Origin: Actinacidiphila alni
Lineage (GTDB): Bacteria; Actinomycetota; Actinomycetes; Streptomycetales; Streptomycetaceae
Direction: 5' to 3'
DNA: 64,000 bases
Assembly: GCF_900112845.1 (NCBI RefSeq)
Contig: NZ_FONG01000006.1
Coordinates: 124,001-188,000, forward strand
The translations under genes were made by a program, and so were the position numbers. Below the pieces are notes generated by a model. That model ran no database searches. It was not told the origin of the DNA and saw nothing but the letters and a program-made list of their open reading frames with translations. Position 1 is the stretch's first letter. Every line of letters begins with the position of its first letter. This document shows positions 40,200 to 49,376 of the stretch, in pieces.

Positions 40200-41302
40200 G
40201 CACACTGACGCAACCGCTGGCCACCGCGCCGGCCACGGATCCGGCGTCCGCGCCGGACCCGTACCGCAAGCCCAAGCAGGGCAAGATCAAGTGCGTGGTC
40301 TGGGACCTGGACAACACGCTGTGGGACGGGGTGCTGCTGGAGGACGGCGACGTCACGCTGCGCCCCGGGGTGGTGGAGCACATCCGCCGCCTGGACGGCC
40401 TCGGCATCCTGCACTCGATCGCGAGCAAGAACGACCACGACACGGCGGTCGCGAAGCTGCGCGACTTCGGCATCGAGGACCTGTTCCTGTACCCGCGGAT
40501 CGGCTGGAACGCCAAGTCGGAGTCGGTGAAGCAGATTTCGGCGAAGCTCAACCTGGGTCTCGACGCCTTCGCGTTCGTCGACGACCAGGACTTCGAGCTG
40601 GCCGAGATGGAGTTCTCGCTGCCCGAGGTCACCCGGGTCAACGCAGCTGACGTCGACACCGAGCTGCACAGGACCGAATTCCGGCCGCGGTTCGTCTCCG
40701 ACGAGTCGGCGCAGCGGCGCGGGATGTACCAGAGCCAGCTCGCCCGCGACGAGGTGGAGGGCGACTTCGTCGGCACCAACGAGGAATTCCTCGCCAGCCT
40801 GGGCATGACCTTCACCATCGCCCCGGCCGCCCGCGAGGACCTCCAGCGCGCCGAGGAACTCACCATCCGCACCAACCAGTTGAACGCCACAGGCCGCACC
40901 TACTCCTACGACGAGCTGGACGAGCTGCGCGAGTCCCCCGACCACCTGCTGCTGGTCGCCACGCTCACCGACCGGTTCGGGTCCTACGGCAAGATCGGTC
41001 TCGCGCTGGTGGAGACCGGGCAGCCGGACTGGCAGCTGCACATGATGCTGATGTCCTGCCGGGTGATGTCCCGCGGTGTCGGCTCCGTGCTGCTCAGCCA
41101 CATCATGGAGCGCGCCGCGGAGGCCGGCGCGGGCCTGCGGGCGGACTTCGTGGAGACCGGCCGCAATCGGATGATGCAGATCACCTACGCCTTCAGCGGT
41201 TTCCGCGAGGTGGCGCGCGAGGGCGACCGGCTGGTGCTGGCGGCCGACCTGGAGCAGATCCAGCCGCTGCCGGGCTATGTCGACGTCCGGGTGACGCGGT
41301 GA
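40196..41302 (+). CDS. FkbH-like glyceryl-ACP synthase (HAD superfamily)
   Basis: A 368-residue protein. GTG 40196 is chosen over GTG 40187 because GGGAG lies 8 bases upstream and it overlaps the preceding stop. The HAD motif VVWDLDNTLWDG supplies the phosphatase Asp pair, and the C-terminal half (RTNQLNATGRTY, RVMSRGVGSVLL) is the GNAT-like domain typical of FkbH. FkbH takes 1,3-bisphosphoglycerate, dephosphorylates it and loads D-glyceryl onto its ACP. With its three upstream partners it completes hydroxymalonyl-ACP synthesis. No O-methyltransferase (FkbG) lies in the window, so the unit is likely unmethylated. Confidence 0.94.
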   Translation: MSTLTQPLATAPATDPASAPDPYRKPKQGKIKCVVWDLDNTLWDGVLLEDGDVTLRPGVVEHIRRLDGLGILHSIASKNDHDTAVAKLRDFGIEDLFLYPRIGWNAKSESVKQISAKLNLGLDAFAFVDDQDFELAEMEFSLPEVTRVNAADVDTELHRTEFRPRFVSDESAQRRGMYQSQLARDEVEGDFVGTNEEFLASLGMTFTIAPAAREDLQRAEELTIRTNQLNATGRTYSYDELDELRESPDHLLLVATLTDRFGSYGKIGLALVETGQPDWQLHMMLMSCRVMSRGVGSVLLSHIMERAAEAGAGLRADFVETGRNRMMQITYAFSGFREVAREGDRLVLAADLEQIQPLPGYVDVRVTR

Positions 41303-42141
41303 CCACGGCGGTGCGGGCGGCGCCCAGCACGGCCTGGCTGCCGTTCGCGGAGCAGCCCGGCTGCGACGGTGTGCGGCTGTACTGCCTGCCGCACGCCGGG
41401 GGTTCGGCCTCGGCGTACCGCTCCTGGTTCGGGCGGCTCGGGCCGGTGTCGGTCCGCCCGGTCCAGCCGCCCGGCCGGGAGACCCGGCTGCGCGACACCC
41501 CGTACGACCGGATGGACCGGCTGGTGCCGGACCTGACGGACGCGGTGCTGGCCGACACCTCCCCCGACGGGGGGACGCGGCCGTACGCGGTGTACGGGCA
41601 CAGCCTGGGCGCGCTGGTCGGCTTCGAGCTGGTGCGGGAGATCCGGCGGCGCGGCGGTCCGATGCCGGTGCACCTGTTCGTGTCGGGGTGCGCGGCGCCC
41701 GACCTCCAGGAGGACGGTGAGCCGCCGGTCGCCGGGATGACGCAGGATCAGGTCGTGGCGCTGCTGCGGCGGATCGGCGGCACCCCGGAGTGGATGCTCA
41801 CCGACCCGACCGTGCTGCGGATGATCCTGCCGCCCTTCGTCGCGGACTTCTCCGTCCGTGATTCCTACTCCTACGAGCCGCTGCCGCCGCTGGACGTGCC
41901 GATCACGGCGCTGGCCGCGACCGACGACCCGCGGGCCGGCACCGCCGACGTGGCGGGCTGGCGGGACCAGACCACCGGGCGGTTCACCACGCACACGCTG
42001 ACCGGCGGGCACTTCGCGGTGCTGGAACAGGCCGCGGTCACCCACCGCTATGTCGACCGGGCGCTGCGCGGCGCGTTCGGCCCGCAGTTGCCGGGCCTGT
42101 CGGCAACGGACGCCAGGGAGGCACCAGTTGCTCACCACTGA
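41299..42141 (+). CDS. Type II thioesterase
   Basis: A 280-residue alpha/beta hydrolase starting at GTG 41299 in a GTGA overlap with the FkbH-like gene. It shows LYCLPHAGGSASAYRSW near residue 30, the nucleophile motif VYGHSLGALVGFELV, a C-terminal catalytic His in GGHFAVLEQ and a candidate Asp in ATDDPRAG. This is the discrete editing thioesterase family of PKS and NRPS clusters, which removes stalled or misprimed acyl groups from carriers. It is the only thioesterase in the window, so it could also take part in release; editing is the more usual role. Confidence 0.94.
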   Translation: MTTAVRAAPSTAWLPFAEQPGCDGVRLYCLPHAGGSASAYRSWFGRLGPVSVRPVQPPGRETRLRDTPYDRMDRLVPDLTDAVLADTSPDGGTRPYAVYGHSLGALVGFELVREIRRRGGPMPVHLFVSGCAAPDLQEDGEPPVAGMTQDQVVALLRRIGGTPEWMLTDPTVLRMILPPFVADFSVRDSYSYEPLPPLDVPITALAATDDPRAGTADVAGWRDQTTGRFTTHTLTGGHFAVLEQAAVTHRYVDRALRGAFGPQLPGLSATDAREAPVAHH

Positions 42142-43687
42142 CTGTGTGCGCCGCCCGGCGTACGAGGGGACGCGCCGGCCGCCGGGCGCGGCGGTCCCCG
42201 CGGGCCGCACCCTGACCGACTGGTTCCGGCACGGCCTGGCGCTGGACCGTTCGGCGCGGGCGCTGCGCGTCGGCGCCGAGTCCATGGACTACGGTCAGCT
42301 CGAAGAGCTGGCGCTGGCGCTCGCCGGGACGGTCGTCGCGGCGGTGCCCGGCGGCCGGCCCCGCCGGGTGGGCCTGCTGGCCTCCCGTACGGTGACCGCC
42401 TACGCGGGGCTGCTGGCCGCGCAGTTCGCGGGCGCGGCGGTGGTGCCGCTGCACCCCGGCTTCCCGGCCGACCGCACCGCCCGCATGATCGGCGCCGCGG
42501 GCCTCGACGCCCTGATCGCCGACGAGCGCGGCGCGGCCGTCCTGCCGGAACTGGCGTCCCTGGAGGGCGTGTTGGACGGCATCCCGGTGGTCACCGGGCC
42601 CGGCGGCCCGCCGCTGGAGCAGCCGCTGCCGACGCTGCCCGACGACATCGCCTACATCCTGTTCACGTCCGGTTCCACCGGTACGCCCAAGGGTGTGCCC
42701 GTCCTGCACCGCAATGTCGACGCCTATCTCCGTTTCGTGCACGACCGCTACGGATTCCACAGCGGGGACGTGTTCTCGCAGACCTTCGACCTCACCTTCG
42801 ACCTGGCGATGTTCGACCTGTTCACCGGCTGGGGCAGCGGCGGGACGGTGGTGAGCGTGCCGCCGACGGCGTACGCGTCGCTGGAGCGGTTCGTCGCCGA
42901 GCAGGGCATCACGGTGTGGTTCTCCGCGCCGAGCCTGGTGTCGCTGCTGCGCCGACGGCCCCGGGGGCTGCCCGCGGGCAGCATGCCGAGCCTGCGCTGG
43001 AGCCTGTTCTGCGGGGAGCCGCTGCTCGCGCACGACGCGGCGGACTGGCTCGCGGCGGCGCCGGGTTCCATGGTGGAGAATCTCTACGGCCCGACCGAGC
43101 TGACCATTTCGTGCAGCGTGCACCGCTGGGATCCGGCGACCTCACCGGACTCCTGCGTCAACGACGTGGTGTCGATCGGCGTCCTGCACCCGGGGATGCG
43201 CGCCCTGCTGCACGAGCAGGCGGCGGACGGCACCGGTGAACTCTGCGTCACCGGCGACCAGATGTTCCCCGGCTATCTCGACCCGGCCGACGACGAGGGC
43301 CGCTTCCTCGACCAGGACGGCGAACGCTGGTACCGCACCGGTGACTTGGTGCGCTATCTGCCGGGCGGCGAGCTGGCCTATCTGGGCCGGCGCGACCACC
43401 AGGTGAAGATCCACGGGGTGCGGGTGGAGCTGGCCGAGATCGAATGGGCGCTGCGCAAGGTCGACGGCGTCAAGGAGGCGGTGGCCGTCGCGGTGGACGG
43501 TGAACTGACCGCCTTCCTGCTCGGCGAGGAGCGGCCGCCCGCGGCGCTCGCCGAGGACCTGGCGGCGTTCCTGCCGCGCGCGCTGGTCCCGCGCCGCTTC
43601 GTGCGGGTCGAGGAATTCCCGCTCAACGCCAACCGCAAGGTGGACCGCAAGGCGCTCACCGCGCGGGCCGCGGCGGACGCCCGGTGA
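42128..43687 (+). CDS. Free-standing amino acid adenylation enzyme
   Basis: A 519-residue A domain. TTG 42128 is chosen because GGGAGG lies 6 bases upstream; its first codons overlap the thioesterase end. Core motifs: A3 FTSGSTGTPKGV, A4 FDLTFDLAMFDLF, A5 NLYGPTE, A7 YRTGDLV, A8 GRRDHQVKIHGVRVELAEIE and A10 NANRKVDRKAL with the catalytic Lys. No carrier is attached, so it must load a separate ACP. Its place after a ZmaG/D/E/FkbH-type cassette recalls zwittermicin ZmaJ, which activates serine for aminomalonyl-ACP. I could not derive a firm substrate code from the sequence, so serine is only a hypothesis. Confidence 0.9.
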   Translation: MLTTDCVRRPAYEGTRRPPGAAVPAGRTLTDWFRHGLALDRSARALRVGAESMDYGQLEELALALAGTVVAAVPGGRPRRVGLLASRTVTAYAGLLAAQFAGAAVVPLHPGFPADRTARMIGAAGLDALIADERGAAVLPELASLEGVLDGIPVVTGPGGPPLEQPLPTLPDDIAYILFTSGSTGTPKGVPVLHRNVDAYLRFVHDRYGFHSGDVFSQTFDLTFDLAMFDLFTGWGSGGTVVSVPPTAYASLERFVAEQGITVWFSAPSLVSLLRRRPRGLPAGSMPSLRWSLFCGEPLLAHDAADWLAAAPGSMVENLYGPTELTISCSVHRWDPATSPDSCVNDVVSIGVLHPGMRALLHEQAADGTGELCVTGDQMFPGYLDPADDEGRFLDQDGERWYRTGDLVRYLPGGELAYLGRRDHQVKIHGVRVELAEIEWALRKVDGVKEAVAVAVDGELTAFLLGEERPPAALAEDLAAFLPRALVPRRFVRVEEFPLNANRKVDRKALTARAAADAR

Positions 43688-43740
43688 CGACCGGCCGCCA
43701 CGGGACGGCGGAGCCGGGCGTGCGCCACGCACGCGGAGGG

Positions 43741-43769
43741 CGGCCGACGCGGAAGGTCCGCGACGGCCG
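43741..43769. terminator. Bidirectional terminator candidate between convergent genes
   Basis: A 12-bp inverted repeat with one mismatch (43741-43752 and 43758-43769, loop AAGGT) lies in the 147-bp gap between the adenylation gene and the convergent fifth PKS gene. A smaller perfect hairpin (GCGTGC at 43718-43723, GCACGC at 43729-43734) precedes it. Confidence 0.5.
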
Positions 43770-43834
43770 CCCCGGCGGCTCTCCACCCGCGACGGGCACG
43801 GGCGTCCTGCGCTCTGCTGTGACGGATCGGCGCA

Positions 43835-46800
43835 TCAGCTCCCGATGAAACGCGCGAGACGGCGGACGGTGGGGTGTTCCAGCAGGTCGGTCGCGGCGAG
43901 ATCGCCGGGGAAGGCCGCGCGGACGCGCGCCGAGAGCTGGATGGCGATCAGCGAGTGGCCGCCCAGTTCGAAGAAGTCGTCGTTGGCGCCGACTCCTTCG
44001 ACCCCGAGCACCGCCCCCCAGATGTCCGCGAGCACCGCCTCCGTGCCCTCGGCGGGCTCGGCGTACGGCGTCAGCAGCTCCGGCCGCGGGTGACGTTCCC
44101 CGTCGTCGGCGGCGCGCTGTCCTGCCGACGTGCCGTCGCCGGTCACCCACTGGGCGAGCCGCGGCGCCAACGGCCCCGAGGAGATCACCACGTGGGCGAA
44201 CCGGTCGGCCCCGGCGAGCGCCCGCTCCAGGATCGTCAGGCCCTCCTCCGGCGCCATCTCGTACGCCCTGACCGTCGGATTGTGGTGCGCCTCGAGGCGC
44301 TCCGCGTCGATCGCCCAGGTGTCCCAGTCGACGGTGACCCAGCGGCCCTCGCCGCGCAGCCGCGCCCTGCGGGTGTACGCGTCCAGCGCCGCGTTGGCCG
44401 CCGAGTAGGGGCCGAGCGCGATGCCGCCGAGCACCGCGGACACCGACGACAGGGTGATCCTGCGGTCCGTGGCCCGCTCCCCCAGCACCGCCTGGAGGGT
44501 GTGGAAGCCGGCGACCTTGGCGTGCAGATGGGTGGCGCAGGTGTCCCGGTCCGACAGGTGGGCGAGCTTGAACCAGCTCTGGTCCTGCACACCGGCCGCG
44601 TGCACCACGACGTCGATACCGCCGAAGCGCTCGTCGGCCGCCGTGACGACCGCCCGCATCGCGCTCTCGTCGCCGACGTCGGCGCCGATCGCGATGACCT
44701 CGGCGCCGCGCGCCTCCAGGTCCAGCACGTTCCTGATGTGCCGGGCGACCCGGTCCTCACCGGCCGACAGCTCCGACCAGCGCTCGCGCGGCGGGAGTTG
44801 GCTGCGCGAGGTGAGCACCAGACGGCAGCCGTAGCGCTCGGCGAGGTGCCGGGCGAGTGCCAGGCCGACGTCGCCGAGGCCGCCGGTGATCAGGACGGTC
44901 TCGCCGGCCCGGAACACCGGGCGCTCCGGGTCGGTCTCCTCCAGCGGGTGCTGCTGGTAGGTGCGGGTCCACAGGTCGTCGGCGCGTACGGCGGCCGGGC
45001 CCAGGTGCGGGTGCACGATCGCGGCCAGCGTCTGGTCGGTCGCCGCGTCGGAGACGGCGCCCTCGACGGGGTCCAGGTCGAGGTGGCGGCAGGACAGTTC
45101 GGGATTCTCCTGCGCGATGGTGGGGGCGAGCGCGGCGAGCGCCGCGTGCTCCGGGTGCCGCAGGTCGGCGCCCGCGACGGTGGCCGCGCCGCGCGTCAGC
45201 AGCGTCAACTGCGCCTCGGCGGGCTGCGGATCGGCGGCCAGCGCGCCGACCAGGGCGAGCGCGGAGTGCATGCCGCGGTCCTGCTCGGCGGTGAAGTGCG
45301 CGGTGCCGTCGCCCTCCGGCGAGGCGAGCGAGAAGCCGTGCACCAGGGTGCGCGGTGCGACGAACTGGCCCGCGAGCAGCTCTTCCAGATCCTCCTTGCT
45401 GTCCACCCGTACGGTGAAGTCCCCGGCGTCGTCCTGCCCGAATTCCGTCCCGGGCCTGGCCGTCACCACTTCGGCGCCGGCCCGCGCCAGCCGGCGCACC
45501 AGCGCCTCGCCGCGGTCCTCCGCGGCCAGCACCAGCCAGGGACCGGCGGCGCGCAGCCGCTCGTCCAGGTCGCCGGTGGGCAGCGGGCGCTGCTGCCACG
45601 CGGGCAGGTACGTCCACTGCGCCAGGTCGTCCACCCGGCCCTCGACCTGCGGCTGTTCGCCGCGGGCCTTGGGGCGCGGCGCGACCCAGTAGCGGCTGCG
45701 CCGGAAGGGGTAGGTGGGCAGTTCGACGCGGCGGCCCTCGCCCCGGTGCAGCGCGGCCCAGTCGATCTCCGCGCCCGCCAGCCACAGCCGTCCGACGGTG
45801 CCGATCAGCCAGTGCGCCGCCGGTACGCCGTCGGGGCCGGGCGGCAGGCCGACCGTCTCGTACGGTCCCGGGTCGGTGTCCTCGGCGCCCTTGACGCGGA
45901 CGCCGATCGCCCGAAGTCCCCGCTCCAGTACGGGAATCGGCCGGTCGCCACCGCTCTCGACGGCGCCGGGCAGCAAGGTGGCCGCCGCGTCGGCGAGTTC
46001 GGTCCGCCACTGAGGTGAGAGGCCGTCACCTTCGGTCAGTCGTACGGCGGGGCCGCGTGTGGTCGTCTCGCCGTCCACCCAGCGGGCGGGGTCGGCGAGC
46101 GCGGCAACCGCGTCCGCGAGGTCGTCGCAGACCACGAAGCGGCGCAGCGCGAAGTGGCCGCGCGAGACCTGGAGGGTGAAGGCGACGTCGGCGACGTCGA
46201 GTTCGGGGTGCGCGACGAGGTGGGCGCGCAGCCGCTCGGTGACGTCGTCCAGGGCGGTCCGGTCGCCGGCCGAGAAGGCCAGCAGCTGCGGGCCCGCGGC
46301 GGTGGTACGGGCCGGGCGCGGCGGTGCCTGCTCGATCACGACATGTGCGTTCGTGCCGCCCAGGCCGAAGGAGCTGATGCCCGCGCGGCGCGGTTCCGTG
46401 CCCTCGGGCCACGGCTGGTTCTCCGGCAGGACGGTGAAGCGGTCGGCCGCCGCGGCCAGTGCCGGGTTGGGCCGTTCGAAGCCGGGGATGGCCAGCTTCA
46501 CACCGTCGCGGACGCTGAGCGCGGCCCGGATCAGTCCGGTCACGCCGGACGCCCGGTCCAGGTGGCCGACGGCCGGCTTGGCCGAGCCCAGCACGATCGG
46601 GGTCTTCGGTGTCGCCTGGAACACCCGTGCCATCGCGGCCAGTTCGATGCCGTCGCCGAGTCCGGTGCCGGTGGCGTGGCACTCCACGTAGCCGACCGAC
46701 TCGGGCTTGACGTCGGCGACATTGAGCGCGGTGCGGATCACCGCGGCCTGGCCGTCGACGCCCGGCGCGGTGTAACCGACGCGCTCGCGCCCGTCGTTGT

Positions 46801-47683
46801 TGACCGCGGAGCCCAGGATGACCGCGTGGATCACGTCGCCGTCGGCGAGTGCGTCGGTCATCCGGCGCAGCGCGACCACACCGACGCCCGCGCCCATCAC
46901 GGTGCCGTCGGCCGCCGCGTCGAAGCTGCGGACCGTGCCGTTCGGCGAGGTGATGCCGCCGGGCTCGTACCGGTATCCGGCCGGGTGCGGCAGCGGCAGG
47001 AAGGCGCCGCCGGCCAGCGCCAGGTCGCTTTCGAAGGTCAGCAGGCTCTGGCAGGCCAGATGCACCGCGACCAGCGACGTGGAGCAGAAGGTCTGCACGC
47101 TCAGGCTCGGCCCGCGCAGGCCGAGTTTGTACGCGACCAGGCTGGTCAGCGAGTCGCGTTCGTTGCCGACCGCGACGAGCAGGCCGCCGCCGGGTTCGTC
47201 CACGACGTGCGCGACATTGTCCAGCAGGTAGTCGGGGAAGGCCGAGCCGCCGAAGACGCCGACCTGTCCGGGCGGCCCGACCGGCGGATAGCCCGCGTTC
47301 TCCAGCGCCTCCCAGGCGCATTCCAGGAAGAGCCGGTGCTGCGGGCCCATCGTCTCGGCCTCGCGGGGCGAGAAGCCGAAGGCGGCGGCGTCGAAGTCGG
47401 CGAGGCCGTCGACCGGGCCGCCGACCCGTACGTAGTGGGGGTCGGCCGCGGCCTGCGGTGAGATGCCGGCCGCGGCCAGCTCCTCGTCGGTGATCTCGCG
47501 CAGACCGCTGACGCCCGCGAGGGTGTTGCGCCACAGCGTGGCCACGTCGGGGGCGCCGGGGAAGCGGCCGGACATGCCGACCAGGGCGACCGCGGAGTCG
47601 TACACGTCGTAACCGTCGTCGGGATCCGGGCCGTTGACGATGTCGGCGCCGGGGGTATCAGGGGTATCAGGTGTGCCGGGCAT
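43835..47683 (-). CDS. Type I PKS module lacking AT: KS-KR-ACP
   Basis: A 1282-residue protein from ATG 47683 behind GGAGCGATC. KS Cys200 lies in FCSTSL; the His motifs are variants, HATGT and KPAVGH, with both His kept. Between the KS end and the post-AT linker (PTYPFRRSRYW) only about 200 residues occur, against roughly 420 in a normal module. The GxSxG and HAFH regions are absent, so there is no acyltransferase. KR has TGGLGDVG, SSVSAVLGG and Tyr1093 (GPYSAAN). ACP Ser1244 lies in LGGHSL. It resembles modules 3-5 in style, is encoded opposite to them and has no docking coil or thioesterase. Its extender must arrive in trans. It may be the last module, but order is not fixed by gene order. 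Confidence 0.93.
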   Translation of the reverse strand: MPGTPDTPDTPGADIVNGPDPDDGYDVYDSAVALVGMSGRFPGAPDVATLWRNTLAGVSGLREITDEELAAAGISPQAAADPHYVRVGGPVDGLADFDAAAFGFSPREAETMGPQHRLFLECAWEALENAGYPPVGPPGQVGVFGGSAFPDYLLDNVAHVVDEPGGGLLVAVGNERDSLTSLVAYKLGLRGPSLSVQTFCSTSLVAVHLACQSLLTFESDLALAGGAFLPLPHPAGYRYEPGGITSPNGTVRSFDAAADGTVMGAGVGVVALRRMTDALADGDVIHAVILGSAVNNDGRERVGYTAPGVDGQAAVIRTALNVADVKPESVGYVECHATGTGLGDGIELAAMARVFQATPKTPIVLGSAKPAVGHLDRASGVTGLIRAALSVRDGVKLAIPGFERPNPALAAAADRFTVLPENQPWPEGTEPRRAGISSFGLGGTNAHVVIEQAPPRPARTTAAGPQLLAFSAGDRTALDDVTERLRAHLVAHPELDVADVAFTLQVSRGHFALRRFVVCDDLADAVAALADPARWVDGETTTRGPAVRLTEGDGLSPQWRTELADAAATLLPGAVESGGDRPIPVLERGLRAIGVRVKGAEDTDPGPYETVGLPPGPDGVPAAHWLIGTVGRLWLAGAEIDWAALHRGEGRRVELPTYPFRRSRYWVAPRPKARGEQPQVEGRVDDLAQWTYLPAWQQRPLPTGDLDERLRAAGPWLVLAAEDRGEALVRRLARAGAEVVTARPGTEFGQDDAGDFTVRVDSKEDLEELLAGQFVAPRTLVHGFSLASPEGDGTAHFTAEQDRGMHSALALVGALAADPQPAEAQLTLLTRGAATVAGADLRHPEHAALAALAPTIAQENPELSCRHLDLDPVEGAVSDAATDQTLAAIVHPHLGPAAVRADDLWTRTYQQHPLEETDPERPVFRAGETVLITGGLGDVGLALARHLAERYGCRLVLTSRSQLPPRERWSELSAGEDRVARHIRNVLDLEARGAEVIAIGADVGDESAMRAVVTAADERFGGIDVVVHAAGVQDQSWFKLAHLSDRDTCATHLHAKVAGFHTLQAVLGERATDRRITLSSVSAVLGGIALGPYSAANAALDAYTRRARLRGEGRWVTVDWDTWAIDAERLEAHHNPTVRAYEMAPEEGLTILERALAGADRFAHVVISSGPLAPRLAQWVTGDGTSAGQRAADDGERHPRPELLTPYAEPAEGTEAVLADIWGAVLGVEGVGANDDFFELGGHSLIAIQLSARVRAAFPGDLAATDLLEHPTVRRLARFIGS

Positions 47684-47692
47684 GATCGCTCC

Positions 47693-48448
47693 TCACAGCA
47701 GGTGGCTGCGGCCCCAGCCGCGGGACAGTCGGTAGGTGGCGAAGGCCCCGCAGACCAGGCCGATCGCCAGGCAGACCAGCGCCGGGCGGACCATGCCGGA
47801 GGCGTCGCCGCCGATGGCGGCCCGCAGCAGGGACATCGCCCAGTAGCCGGGGGACGCGGGCGCGATGTGCTGGGCCCAGGCGGGCATCAGGCTCACCGGC
47901 ACCAGGGCGCCGCCGAGCGCGCTGACCAGCATCGCGCCCAGGTCGGAGACCATGCCGAGGTCGCCGCGGCTGCGCACGATGGTGGCGAGCGCCGAGCCGA
48001 GCGCGAGCAGGGTGAAGCCCCACACCGCGACGGCCAGCATGATCCAGCCCATCGTCGGCGGCACCGGCAGGCCGATCACCAGGCAGCCGAAGATCAGCAG
48101 CACGCACTGCTGGAGCAGCAGGATCACAAAGGCCGGCAGCGTCTTGCCGAGCAGCAGTTCGGCGCGCGAGGAACGGGTCACGCGCAGCCGGTCCCAGGTG
48201 CGCCACTCGCGCTCGACCATGATCGAATTGCCGACGATGGAGAGGGCGAAGACGGAGAACATCACCAGCGGTCCGGTGACCGCCTGGAGGGTGCCGCTCT
48301 TGAGGGCGGTGACGTACAGCGGCTTGAAGACCAGCATCAGCAGCATGGGCATCACGATGTAGCTGATCAGCTGGCCCGGGTCGCGCAGCCGCAGCAGGGT
48401 GTTGTGCTTGGCCATCAGGCCGGTCCGGTAGAGGGCGTCAGTCGCCAT
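47693..48448 (-). CDS. ABC-2 type transporter permease
   Basis: A 251-residue membrane protein with about six hydrophobic segments, for example LISYIVMPMLLMLVF and WIMLAVAVWGFTLLALGSAL. A cytoplasmic loop carries EREWRTWDRLRVT, as in DrrB-like permeases. Its start overlaps the ATPase stop by 11 bases and it ends 9 bases before the fifth PKS, so the three genes are probably one transcript. It likely forms an exporter for the cluster product with the adjacent ATPase, giving self-resistance. Confidence 0.93.
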   Translation of the reverse strand: MATDALYRTGLMAKHNTLLRLRDPGQLISYIVMPMLLMLVFKPLYVTALKSGTLQAVTGPLVMFSVFALSIVGNSIMVEREWRTWDRLRVTRSSRAELLLGKTLPAFVILLLQQCVLLIFGCLVIGLPVPPTMGWIMLAVAVWGFTLLALGSALATIVRSRGDLGMVSDLGAMLVSALGGALVPVSLMPAWAQHIAPASPGYWAMSLLRAAIGGDASGMVRPALVCLAIGLVCGAFATYRLSRGWGRSHLL

Positions 48449-49376
48449 CGAGCACCGCCAGGGATCGGTAGAGGTCGTCGAGATCGGGCTTGCGGACGTC
48501 CACCGAGACGACCGGCTGCCCGGTGTCGGCCAGCAGCCGCATCAGAGCGGCGGTCGGGTCGGTGGTCGACTCGTGCAGTTCGGTGCCGTCGGCGAGGGTG
48601 ACGCGCACCTCGCCGGGCAGGCCCTCCAGGAGCTGGGCGCTGGTGCCGCGGGCCACGACGCGGCCGCGCTTGGCGACCGCGAGGGTCGCCTCCAGTTCGG
48701 TGAGTTCGGTGAGGTAGTGGGTGGTGTAGACGACGGCGGCGCCGTCGGCGGCGCGCAGCTTCACCGCGTCCAGCAGCGCCTGCCGGGTCTCCGGGTCGGC
48801 GCCCGCGGTGGGCTCGTCGAGCAGCAGCAGGGCGGGGCGGTGGATCATCGCGACGGCCGCCTGCGTACGGCGCTGCTGGCCGCCGGACAGGACGCCGGCC
48901 GGGCGGTCGAGGAATTCGGTCAGCCGCAGGGCGGCGGTCAGTTCGTCGATCGCGTCGGTGAGCGCCTTGCGGCGCAGGCCGGACAGGCCGCCGAACAGTT
49001 TCAGGTGCTCGCGGACGGTGATCGGCGGGTACAGCGCGATGTTCTGCGGCGAGACGCCGATCCGGCCGCGTGCCTTCGCCGGCTCCTCGCCGCCGATGAG
49101 CGCGGTGCCGGAGTCGGCCCTGATCAGCCCGGAGACGATCTCGACGAACGTCGACTTGCCCGCTCCGTTGTGCCCGACCAGGCCGACGATCTCGCCCGGC
49201 CGCGCCGTCAGGTCGAAGCCGTCCAGCGCCTGCACGTCGCCGTATCTCTTGCTGAGCCCGGCCACCTCCAGCATCGCCCGCCCGGCCCTGGCCTTGCCGC
49301 GGCCCACCACCGGCAGAGCCTTGGGCGCCGGTTCGTCCTCACGTCCCGCCGGCGGCGCGGGAGTCCTCAAGCTCAT
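48438..49376 (-). CDS. ABC transporter ATPase (DrrA-like)
   Basis: A 312-residue ATPase from ATG 49376, chosen for GGAGGA upstream and the ATGA overlap with the small preceding ORF; the frame continues upstream without further support. Walker A GHNGAGKST (68-76), signature LSGGQQRR, Walker B LLLLDEPTAGAD and H-loop YTTHY are intact. A 35-residue Pro/Ala-rich N-terminal extension precedes MLEVAGLSKRYG. It should energise the permease encoded directly downstream. Confidence 0.94.
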   Translation of the reverse strand: MSLRTPAPPAGREDEPAPKALPVVGRGKARAGRAMLEVAGLSKRYGDVQALDGFDLTARPGEIVGLVGHNGAGKSTFVEIVSGLIRADSGTALIGGEEPAKARGRIGVSPQNIALYPPITVREHLKLFGGLSGLRRKALTDAIDELTAALRLTEFLDRPAGVLSGGQQRRTQAAVAMIHRPALLLLDEPTAGADPETRQALLDAVKLRAADGAAVVYTTHYLTELTELEATLAVAKRGRVVARGTSAQLLEGLPGEVRVTLADGTELHESTTDPTAALMRLLADTGQPVVSVDVRKPDLDDLYRSLAVLDGD

